In this document: one piece after another, positions 9,135 through 17,465 of the stretch | Numbering within the stretch: position 1 is the stretch's first letter | Layout of the letters: every line of letters starts with the position of its first letter | NCBI RefSeq assembly: GCF_018598175.1 | Contig: NZ_JAHESE010000014.1 | Location: 1 to 64,000, forward strand | Direction: 5' to 3' | Origin: Dawidia cretensis | GTDB lineage: Bacteria; Bacteroidota; Bacteroidia; Cytophagales; Cyclobacteriaceae | Length of the DNA stretch: 64,000 nt | Position numbers and translations under genes: made by a program | Notes under the pieces: model-generated | Seen by the model: only the letters and a program-made list of their open reading frames with translations | The model's database searches: none | What the model was told of the DNA's origin: nothing

Positions 9135-12100
9135 ATGAATTTAATACGATCTGCTCTTCGCAAGCCTATTTCGATCCTGGTACTTGTCGCCGGTATGCTG
9201 TTCTTCGGCGTTAACGCGGCGCGTACCATTAAGATTGACATTTTTCCGGCGATGAACCTGCCGGTGATTTATCTCTCTCACCCGTTCGGCGGGTATACTC
9301 CCGCGCAGATGGAAGCTTTCTTTGCCAAACCGTATATCAACATTATGCTGTTTGTGAACGGGATCAAAGCCATCGAGACCAAGAACATTCAGGGCCTTAC
9401 CTTGATGAAGATTACCTTTTACCCGGGCACTAACATGGCGCAGGCGGCGGCCGAGCTAAGTGCCTTTGCCAACCGGGCGCAGGCGATCTTTCCACCGGGG
9501 TCCAACCCGCCGTTTATTATACGCTTTGACGCCTCGACGTTGCCGGTGGGGCAACTGGTCGTCAGTAGTCCGACCCGCTCGAACAATGAGCTGGCCGACA
9601 TGGCCAACGTCTATGTGCGCTCCGCCTTTACCACGATTCCGGGCCTCGTGGCTGCGCCACCCTTCGGGGGTAACATCCGTACGATCGTGATCAAGGCTGA
9701 CCCCGAGCGCATGCGTGCGCACAACCTGACGCCCGATCAATTGGTGGAGGCGCTGCGCATCAACAACCAGACGGCGCCGTCGGGTAACGTGCGTATCGGC
9801 GACTATAACTATATCACGCCCACGAATACGACGATCAAGAATATTAAGGACTTTGAAAAGATTCCGCTCTTTAAAGGCGATGTGCAGAACCTTTACCTGG
9901 GCGATGTGGCGACGGTAGAGGACGGCGCGGACATCACTGTAGGGTATGCTCAGGTGAACGGCAAGCGTTCGGTCTATATCAGTATTGCCAAGTCGGCAGA
10001 TGCGTCGACCTGGGAGGTGGTGCAGAACCTGAAGGCGGCCATTCCCAGGTTTCAGGCGCAGCTGCCAGAAGATGTTACGTTGTCGTATGAGTTCGACCAG
10101 TCTACGTATGTGATTAACGCGGTGAAGAGCCTGATCAGCGAAGGTGTGATTGGCGCGATACTCACGGGGTTGATGGTTGTATTGTTCCTGGGCGATCTCC
10201 GCGGCGCGTTGATCGTGATCCTGACCATTCCTACCTCCATCATCTCGGGGGTGTTGTTTCTGCAGCTGTTTGGGCAGACGATCAATATCATGACGTTGAG
10301 TGGGCTTTCGCTGGCCATCGGGATCCTGGTGGATGAGTCGACGGTGACGATCGAGAATATACACCAGCATATGGATATGGGGAAACCCAAGGCGCTGGCG
10401 ATCTGGGATGCGTGTAAGGAGATTGCCTTTCCGAAGCTGTTGATCTTGTTCTGTATCCTGGCGGTGTTTGCACCGGCGCTTTCGATGAGCGGGATCCCGG
10501 GGTCATTGTTCTTGCCGCTGTCTCTGGCAATCGGCTTCTCGATGATTACGTCGTACCTGCTGTCACAGACTTTTGTGCCGGTGTTGGCGAACTGGATCAT
10601 GAAGGATCATGTGGGGAAACATAAAGAAAAAGGAGAAGGCAAGCAGAGCCGCTTCGAGCGCTTTCGCGTAGGCTTTGTGGCGTTTATTGAACGGCTGTTT
10701 CCACAACGCCGGCTGGTGGTATTGGGCTACCTGGTGCTTGTGATTGGCGCGGCGGCGTGGTTGCTGAGCAGCATTGGCCGCGACGTGTTACCGAAAACGA
10801 ACTCCGGGCAATTCCAGGTGCGCCTTCGGGCTCCCGACGGTACGCGGATCGAGCGTACTGAACAAAAACTGACGGAATCCATTCATTTGCTGGAGGGGAT
10901 CGTCGGCAAAGAAAACATCAGCGTCAGCTCGGCGTATATTGGGCAACACCCGGCGCTGTTCTCGATCAGTCCGATCTATACCTTTACCGGCGGCCCGCAG
11001 GAAGCGGTGCTGCAAGTGAGCTTGAACCGGGAGCATCACTTCGATATGGACGAGCTGAAAGAGCAGTTCCGGAATCAGATTCACGAACACATGCCTGACG
11101 TGGCGGTGTCTTTTGAGCCCATCGAGCTCACCGATAAGATCCTGAGCCAGGGTTCACCCACGCCGATCGAAGTGCGCATTGCCAGCCGGAACAAAAAGCA
11201 GAATGAAGCGTATGCGCGCAAGGTGATTGCCACGCTTAAAGAAATACCTTACCTGCGCGATGTGCAGCTCGGGCAATCGGTGAAGTATCCTGCGCTGAAC
11301 ATTACCGTCGATCGCGTTCGTGCGGCCCAGCTGGGGGTGGATATGACGGACGTGTCGCGGTCGTTGATCGCTTCGACGTCTTCGTCACGGTATACCGAAA
11401 AGAATGTGTGGCTGGACGAGAAGGCCGGCTTGAGCTATAGTGTACAGATTCAAGTGCCCGAAAATAAGATGACGCATGTATCTGACATCGGCCAGATCCC
11501 GCTGTTGCGTAATACCACGCGACCGATCCTGAGTGATGTGGCCTCGATTGAACCCGATACGGTGTATGGCGAGGTCGATAACCTGGGTGCCATGCCGGTG
11601 CTGTCGGTGACGGCGAACCTGACGGGTAAAGATCTGGGCGCGGCAACCGTGGATGTTGACAAGGCGCTGGCGTCGCTGGGCGAGCTGCCGCGCGGGTTGA
11701 CAGTGGAAACCATCGGCATGAGTAAAGTGTTGACAGAAACACTGGACAGCCTGCAGTCGGGCTTGCTGGTGGCGATCGTCGTCATCTTCCTGATGCTGGC
11801 AGCCAATTTCCAGTCGTTCAAAGTTTCGATGGTGGTGCTGGTGACGGTGCCGGCGGTAATTTTGGGCGCGCTGTTGCTATTGCTGATCACGGGTTCGACG
11901 CTGAACCTGCAATCGTACATGGGGATTATCATGTCGGTGGGGGTGTCGATCGCTAACGCAGTGCTGCTGGTGACGAATGCCGAGCAGCTGCGGTTACAGA
12001 CGGGCAATGCCCTGGAGGCGGCGAAAGAGGCTGTCGCACTGCGCGTGCGCCCGATCCTGATGACGTCGATCGCGATGATCGCGGGGATGATTCCCATGGC

Positions 12101-12308
12101 GATCGGCCACGGCGAAGGTGGTGACCAGGTTGCGCCGCTGGCGCGGGCGGTGATTGGCGGGCTGTTTGCCTCGACGTTTGCCGCGTTGATTGTTCTGCCG
12201 ATGGCCTTTGCCTGGATGCAGGGAAAAACAACCACGGACTCCGTGTCGCTCGACCCGGAAGATAAAGACAGTAAATTTTATATACCGAATACATCGACTT
12301 CGCTATGA
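9135..12308 (+). CDS. RND-family efflux transporter permease
   Basis: A 1057-residue proton-driven inner-membrane pump with the full RND plan: TM1 near 12-30, two large periplasmic loops, TM blocks near 335-500 and 865-1035. The TM4 acidic pair is D400/E401 (ILVDEST) instead of the Asp-Asp of AcrB. In TM10 the motif reads GVSIANAVLL, so the lysine that AcrB carries at this place is alanine (residue 940). The same replacement occurs in a recognised RND subgroup, so the pump is not necessarily dead, but its proton relay must differ. The start lies three bases after the tolC stop, and the stop overlaps the adaptor start in ATGA. Substrate unknown; not clearly of the heavy-metal type. Confidence 0.93.
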   Translation: MNLIRSALRKPISILVLVAGMLFFGVNAARTIKIDIFPAMNLPVIYLSHPFGGYTPAQMEAFFAKPYINIMLFVNGIKAIETKNIQGLTLMKITFYPGTNMAQAAAELSAFANRAQAIFPPGSNPPFIIRFDASTLPVGQLVVSSPTRSNNELADMANVYVRSAFTTIPGLVAAPPFGGNIRTIVIKADPERMRAHNLTPDQLVEALRINNQTAPSGNVRIGDYNYITPTNTTIKNIKDFEKIPLFKGDVQNLYLGDVATVEDGADITVGYAQVNGKRSVYISIAKSADASTWEVVQNLKAAIPRFQAQLPEDVTLSYEFDQSTYVINAVKSLISEGVIGAILTGLMVVLFLGDLRGALIVILTIPTSIISGVLFLQLFGQTINIMTLSGLSLAIGILVDESTVTIENIHQHMDMGKPKALAIWDACKEIAFPKLLILFCILAVFAPALSMSGIPGSLFLPLSLAIGFSMITSYLLSQTFVPVLANWIMKDHVGKHKEKGEGKQSRFERFRVGFVAFIERLFPQRRLVVLGYLVLVIGAAAWLLSSIGRDVLPKTNSGQFQVRLRAPDGTRIERTEQKLTESIHLLEGIVGKENISVSSAYIGQHPALFSISPIYTFTGGPQEAVLQVSLNREHHFDMDELKEQFRNQIHEHMPDVAVSFEPIELTDKILSQGSPTPIEVRIASRNKKQNEAYARKVIATLKEIPYLRDVQLGQSVKYPALNITVDRVRAAQLGVDMTDVSRSLIASTSSSRYTEKNVWLDEKAGLSYSVQIQVPENKMTHVSDIGQIPLLRNTTRPILSDVASIEPDTVYGEVDNLGAMPVLSVTANLTGKDLGAATVDVDKALASLGELPRGLTVETIGMSKVLTETLDSLQSGLLVAIVVIFLMLAANFQSFKVSMVVLVTVPAVILGALLLLLITGSTLNLQSYMGIIMSVGVSIANAVLLVTNAEQLRLQTGNALEAAKEAVALRVRPILMTSIAMIAGMIPMAIGHGEGGDQVAPLARAVIGGLFASTFAALIVLPMAFAWMQGKTTTDSVSLDPEDKDSKFYIPNTSTSL

Positions 12309-13435
12309 TCGTACATCCTATGAATGCTTATCTGAATACATTGAAAGTTACCGGCGCATTGGTGCTGGCCGCGACACTGGTGCGTTGCAGCACGTCTGCG
12401 GGCGAGGCCGGTTCAACGAAAGCACCCCAGGCGTCGGCCGTGGAGACGGTGTCCTTGAAAAAAGGGTTGTTGTCGTCGGTACTGAACGTGCCGGGCGAGC
12501 TGATCTCGTACCAGCAGGTGGACCTGTATGCACGTGAGACGAGCTTTGTGAAAACGATATTGGTGGATGTCGGCTCGGAAGTAAAGGAAGGACAGGTGCT
12601 GGCCTCGCTGGAGGCGCCGGAGATCTCTTCGCGGCTGGCCGGTGCGGAATCGCGCGGCAAGTCGCAGGAGGCGGTATACCTGGCGAGCAAAGCCAATTAC
12701 GACCGCTTGCTGGAGACCAGCAAAACGCCGGGTACGATTTCGCCTAACGATCTGGACCAGGCGCGGGCCCGCATGAACTCCGATCTGGCGCAGCTGGAGG
12801 CAGCCCGTGCCTCGCAGCGCGAGGCAGGCAACACACGCGATTACCTGACGATCCGCGCGCCGTTCAGCGGTGTTATCACTGCGCGTAATGTAAATCCGGG
12901 CGCCTATGTGGGGCCGTCGGGGCGCGGCTCGGAGAAACCGATGTTTACGTTACAAGAGCAAAAGCACTTGCGGTTGGTGGTGTCGGTGCCGGAAGCGTAT
13001 ACAGCTTATTTGTCGCCTAATGATACCGTTGATTTCTTTGTGAAGTCACAACCCGACAAGGCGTTTCATGCGCGTGTGGCACGGCTGGCGGGTGCGTTGG
13101 ATGCACGGTTGCGCGCGGAGCGGATCGAGATGGATGTGATGAATGATAACAAGCGCCTTCTGCCGGGTATGATCGCCGATGTGGTGGTGCCGCTGCCGGC
13201 GAAGGATAGCACGTTCGTCGTACCGAAGCGTGCCGTGGTAAACGCGCCGGAGAAGGTCTTTATCATCAAGGTGGTGGGCGGTAAGGCGCAGTGGACACCT
13301 GTGCGCATTGGCCGTACGATCGATGGAAAGACAGAGATCTACGGCGACTTGCGTATCGGCGATGAGATTGTGCTGGCGGCGAGCGAAGAGGTGCGCGACG
13401 GATCGGATGTTCCACAGACGAAGAAAACAGAGTGA
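12305..13435 (+). CDS. RND efflux periplasmic adaptor (membrane fusion protein)
   Basis: A 376-residue HlyD/AcrA-type adaptor linking pump and TolC. The first 28 residues form a hydrophobic leader ending in a cysteine (LVLAATLVRC); arginine before the cysteine makes it a poor lipobox, so lipid anchoring is likely but not certain. Then come the biotinyl-lipoyl half (ETSFVKTILVDVGSEVKEGQVLASLEAPE), a short coiled coil (about 115-165), the second lipoyl half (IRAPFSGVITARNVNPGAYVG) and beta-barrel/MP domains. ATG 12305 overlaps the pump stop by four bases, showing translational coupling; ATG 12320 is the alternative. The adaptor-last order is less common than adaptor-first. Confidence 0.92.
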   Translation: MIVHPMNAYLNTLKVTGALVLAATLVRCSTSAGEAGSTKAPQASAVETVSLKKGLLSSVLNVPGELISYQQVDLYARETSFVKTILVDVGSEVKEGQVLASLEAPEISSRLAGAESRGKSQEAVYLASKANYDRLLETSKTPGTISPNDLDQARARMNSDLAQLEAARASQREAGNTRDYLTIRAPFSGVITARNVNPGAYVGPSGRGSEKPMFTLQEQKHLRLVVSVPEAYTAYLSPNDTVDFFVKSQPDKAFHARVARLAGALDARLRAERIEMDVMNDNKRLLPGMIADVVVPLPAKDSTFVVPKRAVVNAPEKVFIIKVVGGKAQWTPVRIGRTIDGKTEIYGDLRIGDEIVLAASEEVRDGSDVPQTKKTE

Positions 13436-13502
13436 AAGTGATTGTCACTTTTTGCCCGTATAGTTGTCATAAGGGCACCGCGGCGGTATAGGTGTGGAAT
13501 GA

Positions 13503-13510
13503 TATCTTTG
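13503..13510 (+). promoter_or_regulatory. -7 promoter box upstream of DoxX-like gene
   Basis: TATCTTTG fits TAnnTTTG; 23 bases separate it from ATG 13534. No clear -33 partner. Confidence 0.4.
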
Positions 13511-13533
13511 TATCATAAACCAACAAAAATACC

Positions 13534-13932
13534 ATGGAAACCAACAACACCATTTCCAAACCTCGCCTGTGGACAGGCCGTATCATGAGCGCCATCGTTA
13601 TCCTGTTTATGCTGATGGACGGTGTCATGAAATTTGTCAAGCCCGAGCCGGTGATTCAATCGGCTGCCGAGCTAGGCTACCAGGATCATCACATTGTATG
13701 GATGGGAGCGTTAGCGTTACTTGGAACGATCCTGTATGCTGTTCCTCAAACTGCTATCCTGGGCATTGTGTTCCTGACAGGCTTCTGGGGTGGCGCGATC
13801 AATACACATTTTCGCCTAGATGCACCGTTGTTCAGCCACTTGCTGTTCCCGGTATACCTTGCGATCCTGGGCTGGGGCGGGCTTTGGCTGCGTGACGCAC
13901 GCCTGCGGGCAATCTTTCCGTTGCGCTCTTAA
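13534..13932 (+). CDS. DoxX-like small membrane protein
   Basis: A 132-residue inner-membrane protein with four hydrophobic helices (about 15-33, 52-70, 73-88, 97-118) and the DoxX-like layout: GRIMSAIVILFMLMDGVMKF in helix 1, then the short ELGYQDH loop. DoxX-like proteins are broadly linked to redox or quinone-related functions, but the role of this one is unknown. Its 3' end overlaps the formal 3' end of the convergent gene at 13832-14764; a perfect inverted repeat at 13946-13988 just after its stop probably ends transcription from both sides. Confidence 0.82.
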   Translation: METNNTISKPRLWTGRIMSAIVILFMLMDGVMKFVKPEPVIQSAAELGYQDHHIVWMGALALLGTILYAVPQTAILGIVFLTGFWGGAINTHFRLDAPLFSHLLFPVYLAILGWGGLWLRDARLRAIFPLRS

Positions 13933-14764
13933 AAAGAGGTTGTGTGCGAGGTGCACGACATTGCCGCCCGGCATGGATTGCACCTCGCTTATATTCCACC
14001 GTGCGTTTCCGTTGAACCACTTTTTTTGCATCGATTATAGCCAGGGCATTGCAGGTTTTGGCATGCAGAGGATAGTATATGCCATTTGTCTCCTGAAAGA
14101 ATTCCACGCCCACTACGTGTGTCATGAAGGAGTTGGGAAGCGATGCGCAGGTATTGGTCAGTGTGATGGGCGTTGCATCGACTTTTTGCGTGGGGATGTA
14201 GCCGCTGTACGTTGTGTGTACAGTCATCGCCCCTGCGTCATAGGAAATCGTTGCCACACTGCTGACAAGCCGGAAGTGCGTGGCGCTTTTGGGCGCTTTT
14301 ACGAAACGGTTGCTTTGCGGTATAAAGATCGTTGTGTGGGTATTCTGGGCCTTTGTTATGCTATACTCGGCGGTGAGAATTTTCTTTAAGGGTGTTTCCT
14401 TGTTAAAATTCAGATCGATCAGATAGCGAAGGTCGCCGTGCGCGAGGCGGCGTTCTTTGGGAGATGTCGCCGGGTCGGCTTTGATCGCTTTTGCGATCGC
14501 GCTGGTTATGCGACTGGTCATGTGCGTGTCGGCCAGTGGCTGGAATAGCGGATAGAATGCAGCGCGTAACGCTTTGACGAACATGGCACTTTGCGCAAAC
14601 TGGGCATTGTTCTCGCGCACGCGGGCAAAGGCGGGATCGGTAAGGATACGTTCGGCGTCCACGGATGTGACATCGCGGACCAGCCAGCCGTATTTCGGAT
14701 GCCAGTAGTATACCTTGTCGCCGCATTTGCCTTCCAGTTTGATGATGCTTGTTTGTTTGCCCAT
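13832..14764 (-). CDS. Conserved Bacteroidota hypothetical protein, C-terminus possibly frameshifted
   Basis: A 310-codon reading frame. The N-terminal half fits a widespread, unnamed Bacteroidota family: a start like MGKQTSIIKLEGKCGDKVYY, then G-W-L-V-R, then DPAFARVRENNAQF and a conserved basic helix. The last about 45 codons look unlike protein of this family (rich in R, A, P) and run 101 bases into the DoxX-like gene. A run of seven T (seven A in the coding sense) at 14021-14027 lies exactly where the sequence turns unnatural. Adding one base there gives a short ending with a stop at 13989-13991, just before a perfect 10-base inverted repeat. So the real gene may be 13989-14764. Function unknown. 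Confidence 0.6.
   Translation of the reverse strand: MGKQTSIIKLEGKCGDKVYYWHPKYGWLVRDVTSVDAERILTDPAFARVRENNAQFAQSAMFVKALRAAFYPLFQPLADTHMTSRITSAIAKAIKADPATSPKERRLAHGDLRYLIDLNFNKETPLKKILTAEYSITKAQNTHTTIFIPQSNRFVKAPKSATHFRLVSSVATISYDAGAMTVHTTYSGYIPTQKVDATPITLTNTCASLPNSFMTHVVGVEFFQETNGIYYPLHAKTCNALAIIDAKKVVQRKRTVEYKRGAIHAGRQCRAPRTQPLFKSATERLPAGVRHAAKARPSPGSQGIPGTASG
13946..13988. terminator. Inverted repeat between convergent genes, likely bidirectional terminator
   Basis: Arms GCGAGGTGCA (13946-13955) and TGCACCTCGC (13979-13988) are perfectly complementary over 10 bases with a 23-base loop. On the minus strand a TTTTT run follows about 11 bases later. It lies 13 bases after the DoxX-like stop. 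Confidence 0.5.
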
Positions 14765-15003
14765 GCTTGCGTGTCGTATTTTTGTTTTATACCGTTTGTG
14801 TGGTGTGGTAACCCATGAATGTATACTACGGATTTTTTCTATGCAAGTTTGTGTGGAAATTGTAGAGAAGTTATAAAGACATTCAAAAATAATTGTAACT
14901 GTACAGCCCTTGTAGTGGTCTTGTACATCTTTTGGTATACCTGCTTTCTGAACTCGTTACAGGTGGTCTGGCATAGGTTAGGGGTAAGTCAACCATAGCT
15001 TTA

Positions 15004-15025
15004 GTACGGCTTATGTACGGCTTAT
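15004..15025. repeat. Perfect tandem 11-base repeat
   Basis: GTACGGCTTAT occurs twice back to back. Two copies spaced by one helical turn could be a regulator site for either divergent gene; function not shown. Confidence 0.5.
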
Positions 15026-15068
15026 CCATGGGTTTGATACGGGTATGACCCTCTTGCGGGGGGGGCTC

Positions 15069-15136
15069 GCCAGTCTGAAGACTGACATTAGAATAGGTCC
15101 AAGTCGCCCTCCCTTCGGTCGGAAGACTTGAACCAG
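15069..15136. repeat. Intergenic double-hairpin repeat, copy 3
   Basis: GCCAGTCTGAAGACTGAC (15069-15086, one change from the perfect palindrome) followed by the GGTCCAAGTC ... GACTTGAACC hairpin with a C(TTCG)G tip (about 15096-15135). Unlike copies 2 and 4 it lies between divergent genes. Confidence 0.75.
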
Positions 15137-15178
15137 ATCCACGACTACGGGTATGATGGGTTGAAACAAGGCCTATGG

Positions 15179-15186
15179 TACTTTTG
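15179..15186 (+). promoter_or_regulatory. -7 promoter box upstream of small membrane protein gene
   Basis: TACTTTTG fits TAnnTTTG exactly; a TTG at 15161 is closer than the usual -33 spacing. The downstream gene starts at 15264. Confidence 0.35.
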
Positions 15187-15263
15187 CGTTAACGGGTTTT
15201 TGAGGATATTTGGTATTTGTGAGCTTTTACATAGGCCCTGTTGGTACGGGGAGGAATGATCTT

Positions 15264-15569
15264 ATGATAGGATGGTTAATTGCCGGTTGGTTTTTGTTGT
15301 TCGTTTTTTTCTGCCAGTACAAGGTGGCGGGCATGCTGCGGTATCTGAAACATTTTTATGAAAAGGGTTTGTTGCCGGATGCGGATTACAAAGCGTTGAA
15401 GGGCAAATGGTCGGGTCAGACGCGGTTTTATGTAAAGCTGCCGGATCATCGCCAGTATGCTGCGCTATATGCGGATCCAGGGTTTGCGCAGTTTACAACA
15501 TTGGTTCGTTTTGCTACGGTATTTTTTGTCGTCACGGCTATTATGATCCTGTGGAAACTCGGATCTTAA
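15264..15569 (+). CDS. Small two-helix membrane protein, unknown
   Basis: 101 residues. Hydrophobic helices at about 2-19 (GWLIAGWFLLFVFFCQY) and 77-97 (FATVFFVVTAIMILWKL) flank a polar middle with KHFYEKGLLPDADYKALKGKW. I do not recognise a family. The frame is open from a TTG at 15210, but ATG 15264 with GGGGAGGA 10-17 bases upstream is a better start. It is the first of several small genes reading the same way up to 17446; spacing of about 190 bases to the next gene makes an operon uncertain. Confidence 0.55.
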   Translation: MIGWLIAGWFLLFVFFCQYKVAGMLRYLKHFYEKGLLPDADYKALKGKWSGQTRFYVKLPDHRQYAALYADPGFAQFTTLVRFATVFFVVTAIMILWKLGS

Positions 15570-15757
15570 ATGATAGCAGGCGCTGCCGGGTTTTTTGCTA
15601 ATGTGGTGTCGGGATGTGAGTTAGCGTTTGGTAAATAAAGTGACGGGTGATCCGTGAAATTTATTTGGATGGAATAGTGCCTTTTTTCTTACGTTGCCGT
15701 TACTTGCGCGGCCGTTTTGCTGTTACAGATGCGGGGGAAAAAGGATTAAGAGAAGAC

Positions 15758-16300
15758 ATGAGGCGGTTCAGGCGAATTAAGATCAAGGGATACAAGGGGT
15801 TATTAGATGGCTTGCTTGTTTCGACGGGGAGAACGTGGACGTTGTTGCGCGATAATCCGTATGATTATTTGTTGGATGGATTTGTATTTGTGCGGAGGAA
15901 ATTCCTCCTGCGCGAAGTGGAGTCGGAAGCGGTTACGTTTAAACGTGAGATCTTTGATCTGAAAGGCGAGTTCCCGGACAACTACCTCGACCTGAACCTC
16001 GACGCTGACCGCGATCTTTTCACTCATTTCCAGAAAAAAGGCGCACTTATTTCGGTTGCACGCCATGTGGAGCACAGCATTTTGGTGGGCTGGGTAGAGG
16101 AGGTCTACGAGCGGTCTTTCCGGTTGCGGTTGGTGGATCGTCGTGGGATTATTCTGGGTACGCGCAGCCTTTCGTACGATGTGGTTCGCTCGGTGGGGTT
16201 TGGCAACGATTATTTGAAGTCGTTGATGCTGATGATGCGGTCGCCGAAGTACCTGCGGGTGTTGGATGGGCAGGAGGGAAGTGTTGAAGTGAATAAGTGA
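15758..16300 (+). CDS. Hypothetical protein with Sm-like beta-barrel C-terminal part
   Basis: 180 residues, basic N-terminus (MRRFRRIKIKGYKGLLDGLLV). Two segments look like short five-strand barrels: LLVSTGRTWTLLRDNPYDYLLDGFVFVRRKFLLREV near 18-53, and SILVGWVEEVYERSFRLRLVDRRGIILGTRSLSYDVVRSVGFGNDY near 109-155. The second pattern (graded hydrophobic strands ending in V-x-F-G-x-x-Y) is typical of small RNA- or protein-binding barrels, but this is inference from shape alone. A GTG at 15647 would add 37 residues that look non-conserved; ATG 15758 has AAGAGAAG upstream. No function can be assigned. Confidence 0.6.
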   Translation: MRRFRRIKIKGYKGLLDGLLVSTGRTWTLLRDNPYDYLLDGFVFVRRKFLLREVESEAVTFKREIFDLKGEFPDNYLDLNLDADRDLFTHFQKKGALISVARHVEHSILVGWVEEVYERSFRLRLVDRRGIILGTRSLSYDVVRSVGFGNDYLKSLMLMMRSPKYLRVLDGQEGSVEVNK

Positions 16301-16330
16301 TCAGCTTTCGCCGTCGGAACCGTATCTTCC

Positions 16331-16783
16331 ATGCTTAGAATCGCAACGCTTACTGTATTCCTTGCGCTGGGTTTTTCTTGCACTCGAATTGCGCCGGCCG
16401 GGTTCTGGGAAGATTTCAAAAGTGACCTTGTAAACGGAAGTAGCAATGATCATGGGCCGTGGGGCGGCCGTCGGATCATGAACTGGGCGTCAGAATCCAC
16501 GTCAACATTCAACTCAAAAGAAGTCATTGCCTTCGCGCGGGAAAACGGCTGGGAGATGGTCGATAGTTTAACCGTAAACGAGGGGGGATTGGACGCTTTC
16601 CTTATGCGTGACGATCAACTGAATATTACTGCGGAGATAACGGGTAAAAGTAAAGCGTATGTGTTTAAAACAGGGTGGATCGTGGTTGACCCAGGCACCA
16701 ATGAGACAACCGCTGTAAATGGATTTGTGGTCATAAACGAAACCGGAACGGAAATGTTGGTCTATCACGAGTGGGGTGAATGA
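16331..16783 (+). CDS. Putative lipoprotein, unknown
   Basis: 150 residues. The leader LRIATLTVFLALGFSC ends in a cysteine at residue 17, matching the loose lipobox of Bacteroidota, so an outer- or inner-membrane lipoprotein is likely. The mature part is acidic with no cysteine or repeat, and contains STFNSKEVIAFARENGWEMVDSLTV followed by strand-rich sequence. I do not recognise a family. It starts 31 bases after the previous stop and is followed after 78 bases by phnA. Confidence 0.55.
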   Translation: MLRIATLTVFLALGFSCTRIAPAGFWEDFKSDLVNGSSNDHGPWGGRRIMNWASESTSTFNSKEVIAFARENGWEMVDSLTVNEGGLDAFLMRDDQLNITAEITGKSKAYVFKTGWIVVDPGTNETTAVNGFVVINETGTEMLVYHEWGE

Positions 16784-16861
16784 GCACAGCAGCTTAGCCA
16801 ACATTTGTCATAGGAACAGTATCGGCAGAAGTGTATTATTGCGGCCTGATTTACTGGAATA

Positions 16862-17446
16862 ATGACACGGGAAGAACTACTGCACCAACGAAGCGGATCG
16901 CTATGCGAGCTTTGTGGAAATACGGAAACGTTACAAGCCTACGACGTGCCGCCCGGCGCGGCAGAAGTTGATAAAAGTATCCTTGTTTGTACGACGTGCC
17001 TGGAGCAACTACAAGGCACACAACCACCAGACGCCAATCACTGGCGTTGTCTCAATACCAGTATGTGGAGCACGGTACCTGCGGTGCAGGTAACAGCCTG
17101 GCGTTTGCTGACCCGGCTGTCGGATCAGGGGTGGCCTCAGGACCTCCTAGATATGTTATACCTCGATGACGAGACACTCGCGTGGGCGAAGAGTGGGATG
17201 GGTGAGGAGGAGTCTGTAGCGGAACAGCAGGTGGTACATAAAGACAGTAACGGGACTATACTAGCGACGGGGGATACGGTTGTGCTGATTAAAGACCTTG
17301 ATGTAAAGGGTGGCGGATTCACGGCTAAACGTGGTACTGCCGTGAAAGGTATCGCTCTTGTTGACGACAATGCCGCTCAGATTGAAGGTCGGATCAATGG
17401 TCAGCAGATTGTTATACTGACGCAGTATGTTAAGAAATCTATGTGA
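16862..17446 (+). CDS. phnA: PhnA-family zinc-ribbon protein
   Basis: A 194-residue soluble protein. The N-terminal zinc ribbon has C15-x2-C18 and C43-x2-C46. The C-terminal PhnA domain (about 127-194) reads DSNGTILATGDTVVLIKDLDVKG ... AKRGTAVKGIAL, ending in QQIVILTQYVKKSM, as in E. coli YjdM/PhnA. Despite the name, family members are not phosphonate enzymes and their role is unsettled. The middle 60 residues (WRCLNTSMWSTVPAVQVTAWRLL) match the longer form common in Bacteroidota and proteobacteria. Two damaged copies of its 3' end lie downstream at about 17829-17862 and 17903-17951, on the far side of a small opposite-strand gene. Confidence 0.9.
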   Translation: MTREELLHQRSGSLCELCGNTETLQAYDVPPGAAEVDKSILVCTTCLEQLQGTQPPDANHWRCLNTSMWSTVPAVQVTAWRLLTRLSDQGWPQDLLDMLYLDDETLAWAKSGMGEEESVAEQQVVHKDSNGTILATGDTVVLIKDLDVKGGGFTAKRGTAVKGIALVDDNAAQIEGRINGQQIVILTQYVKKSM

Positions 17447-17465
17447 CCGGACGGAGGACCGTATA

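Larger units (their letters stand above)
14765..15263. other. 499-base non-coding region
   Basis: Lies between the starts of two divergent genes. It holds a perfect tandem pair of GTACGGCTTAT (15004-15014 and 15015-15025), double-hairpin repeat copy 3 (15069-15136) and a TACTTTTG promoter box (15179-15186). I see no convincing ORF in it. Confidence 0.6.

Noticed and set aside
9456-10370. 304-codon minus-strand frame within the RND pump gene
   Set aside because: Shadow frame; rich in H, R and Q with no recognisable domain.
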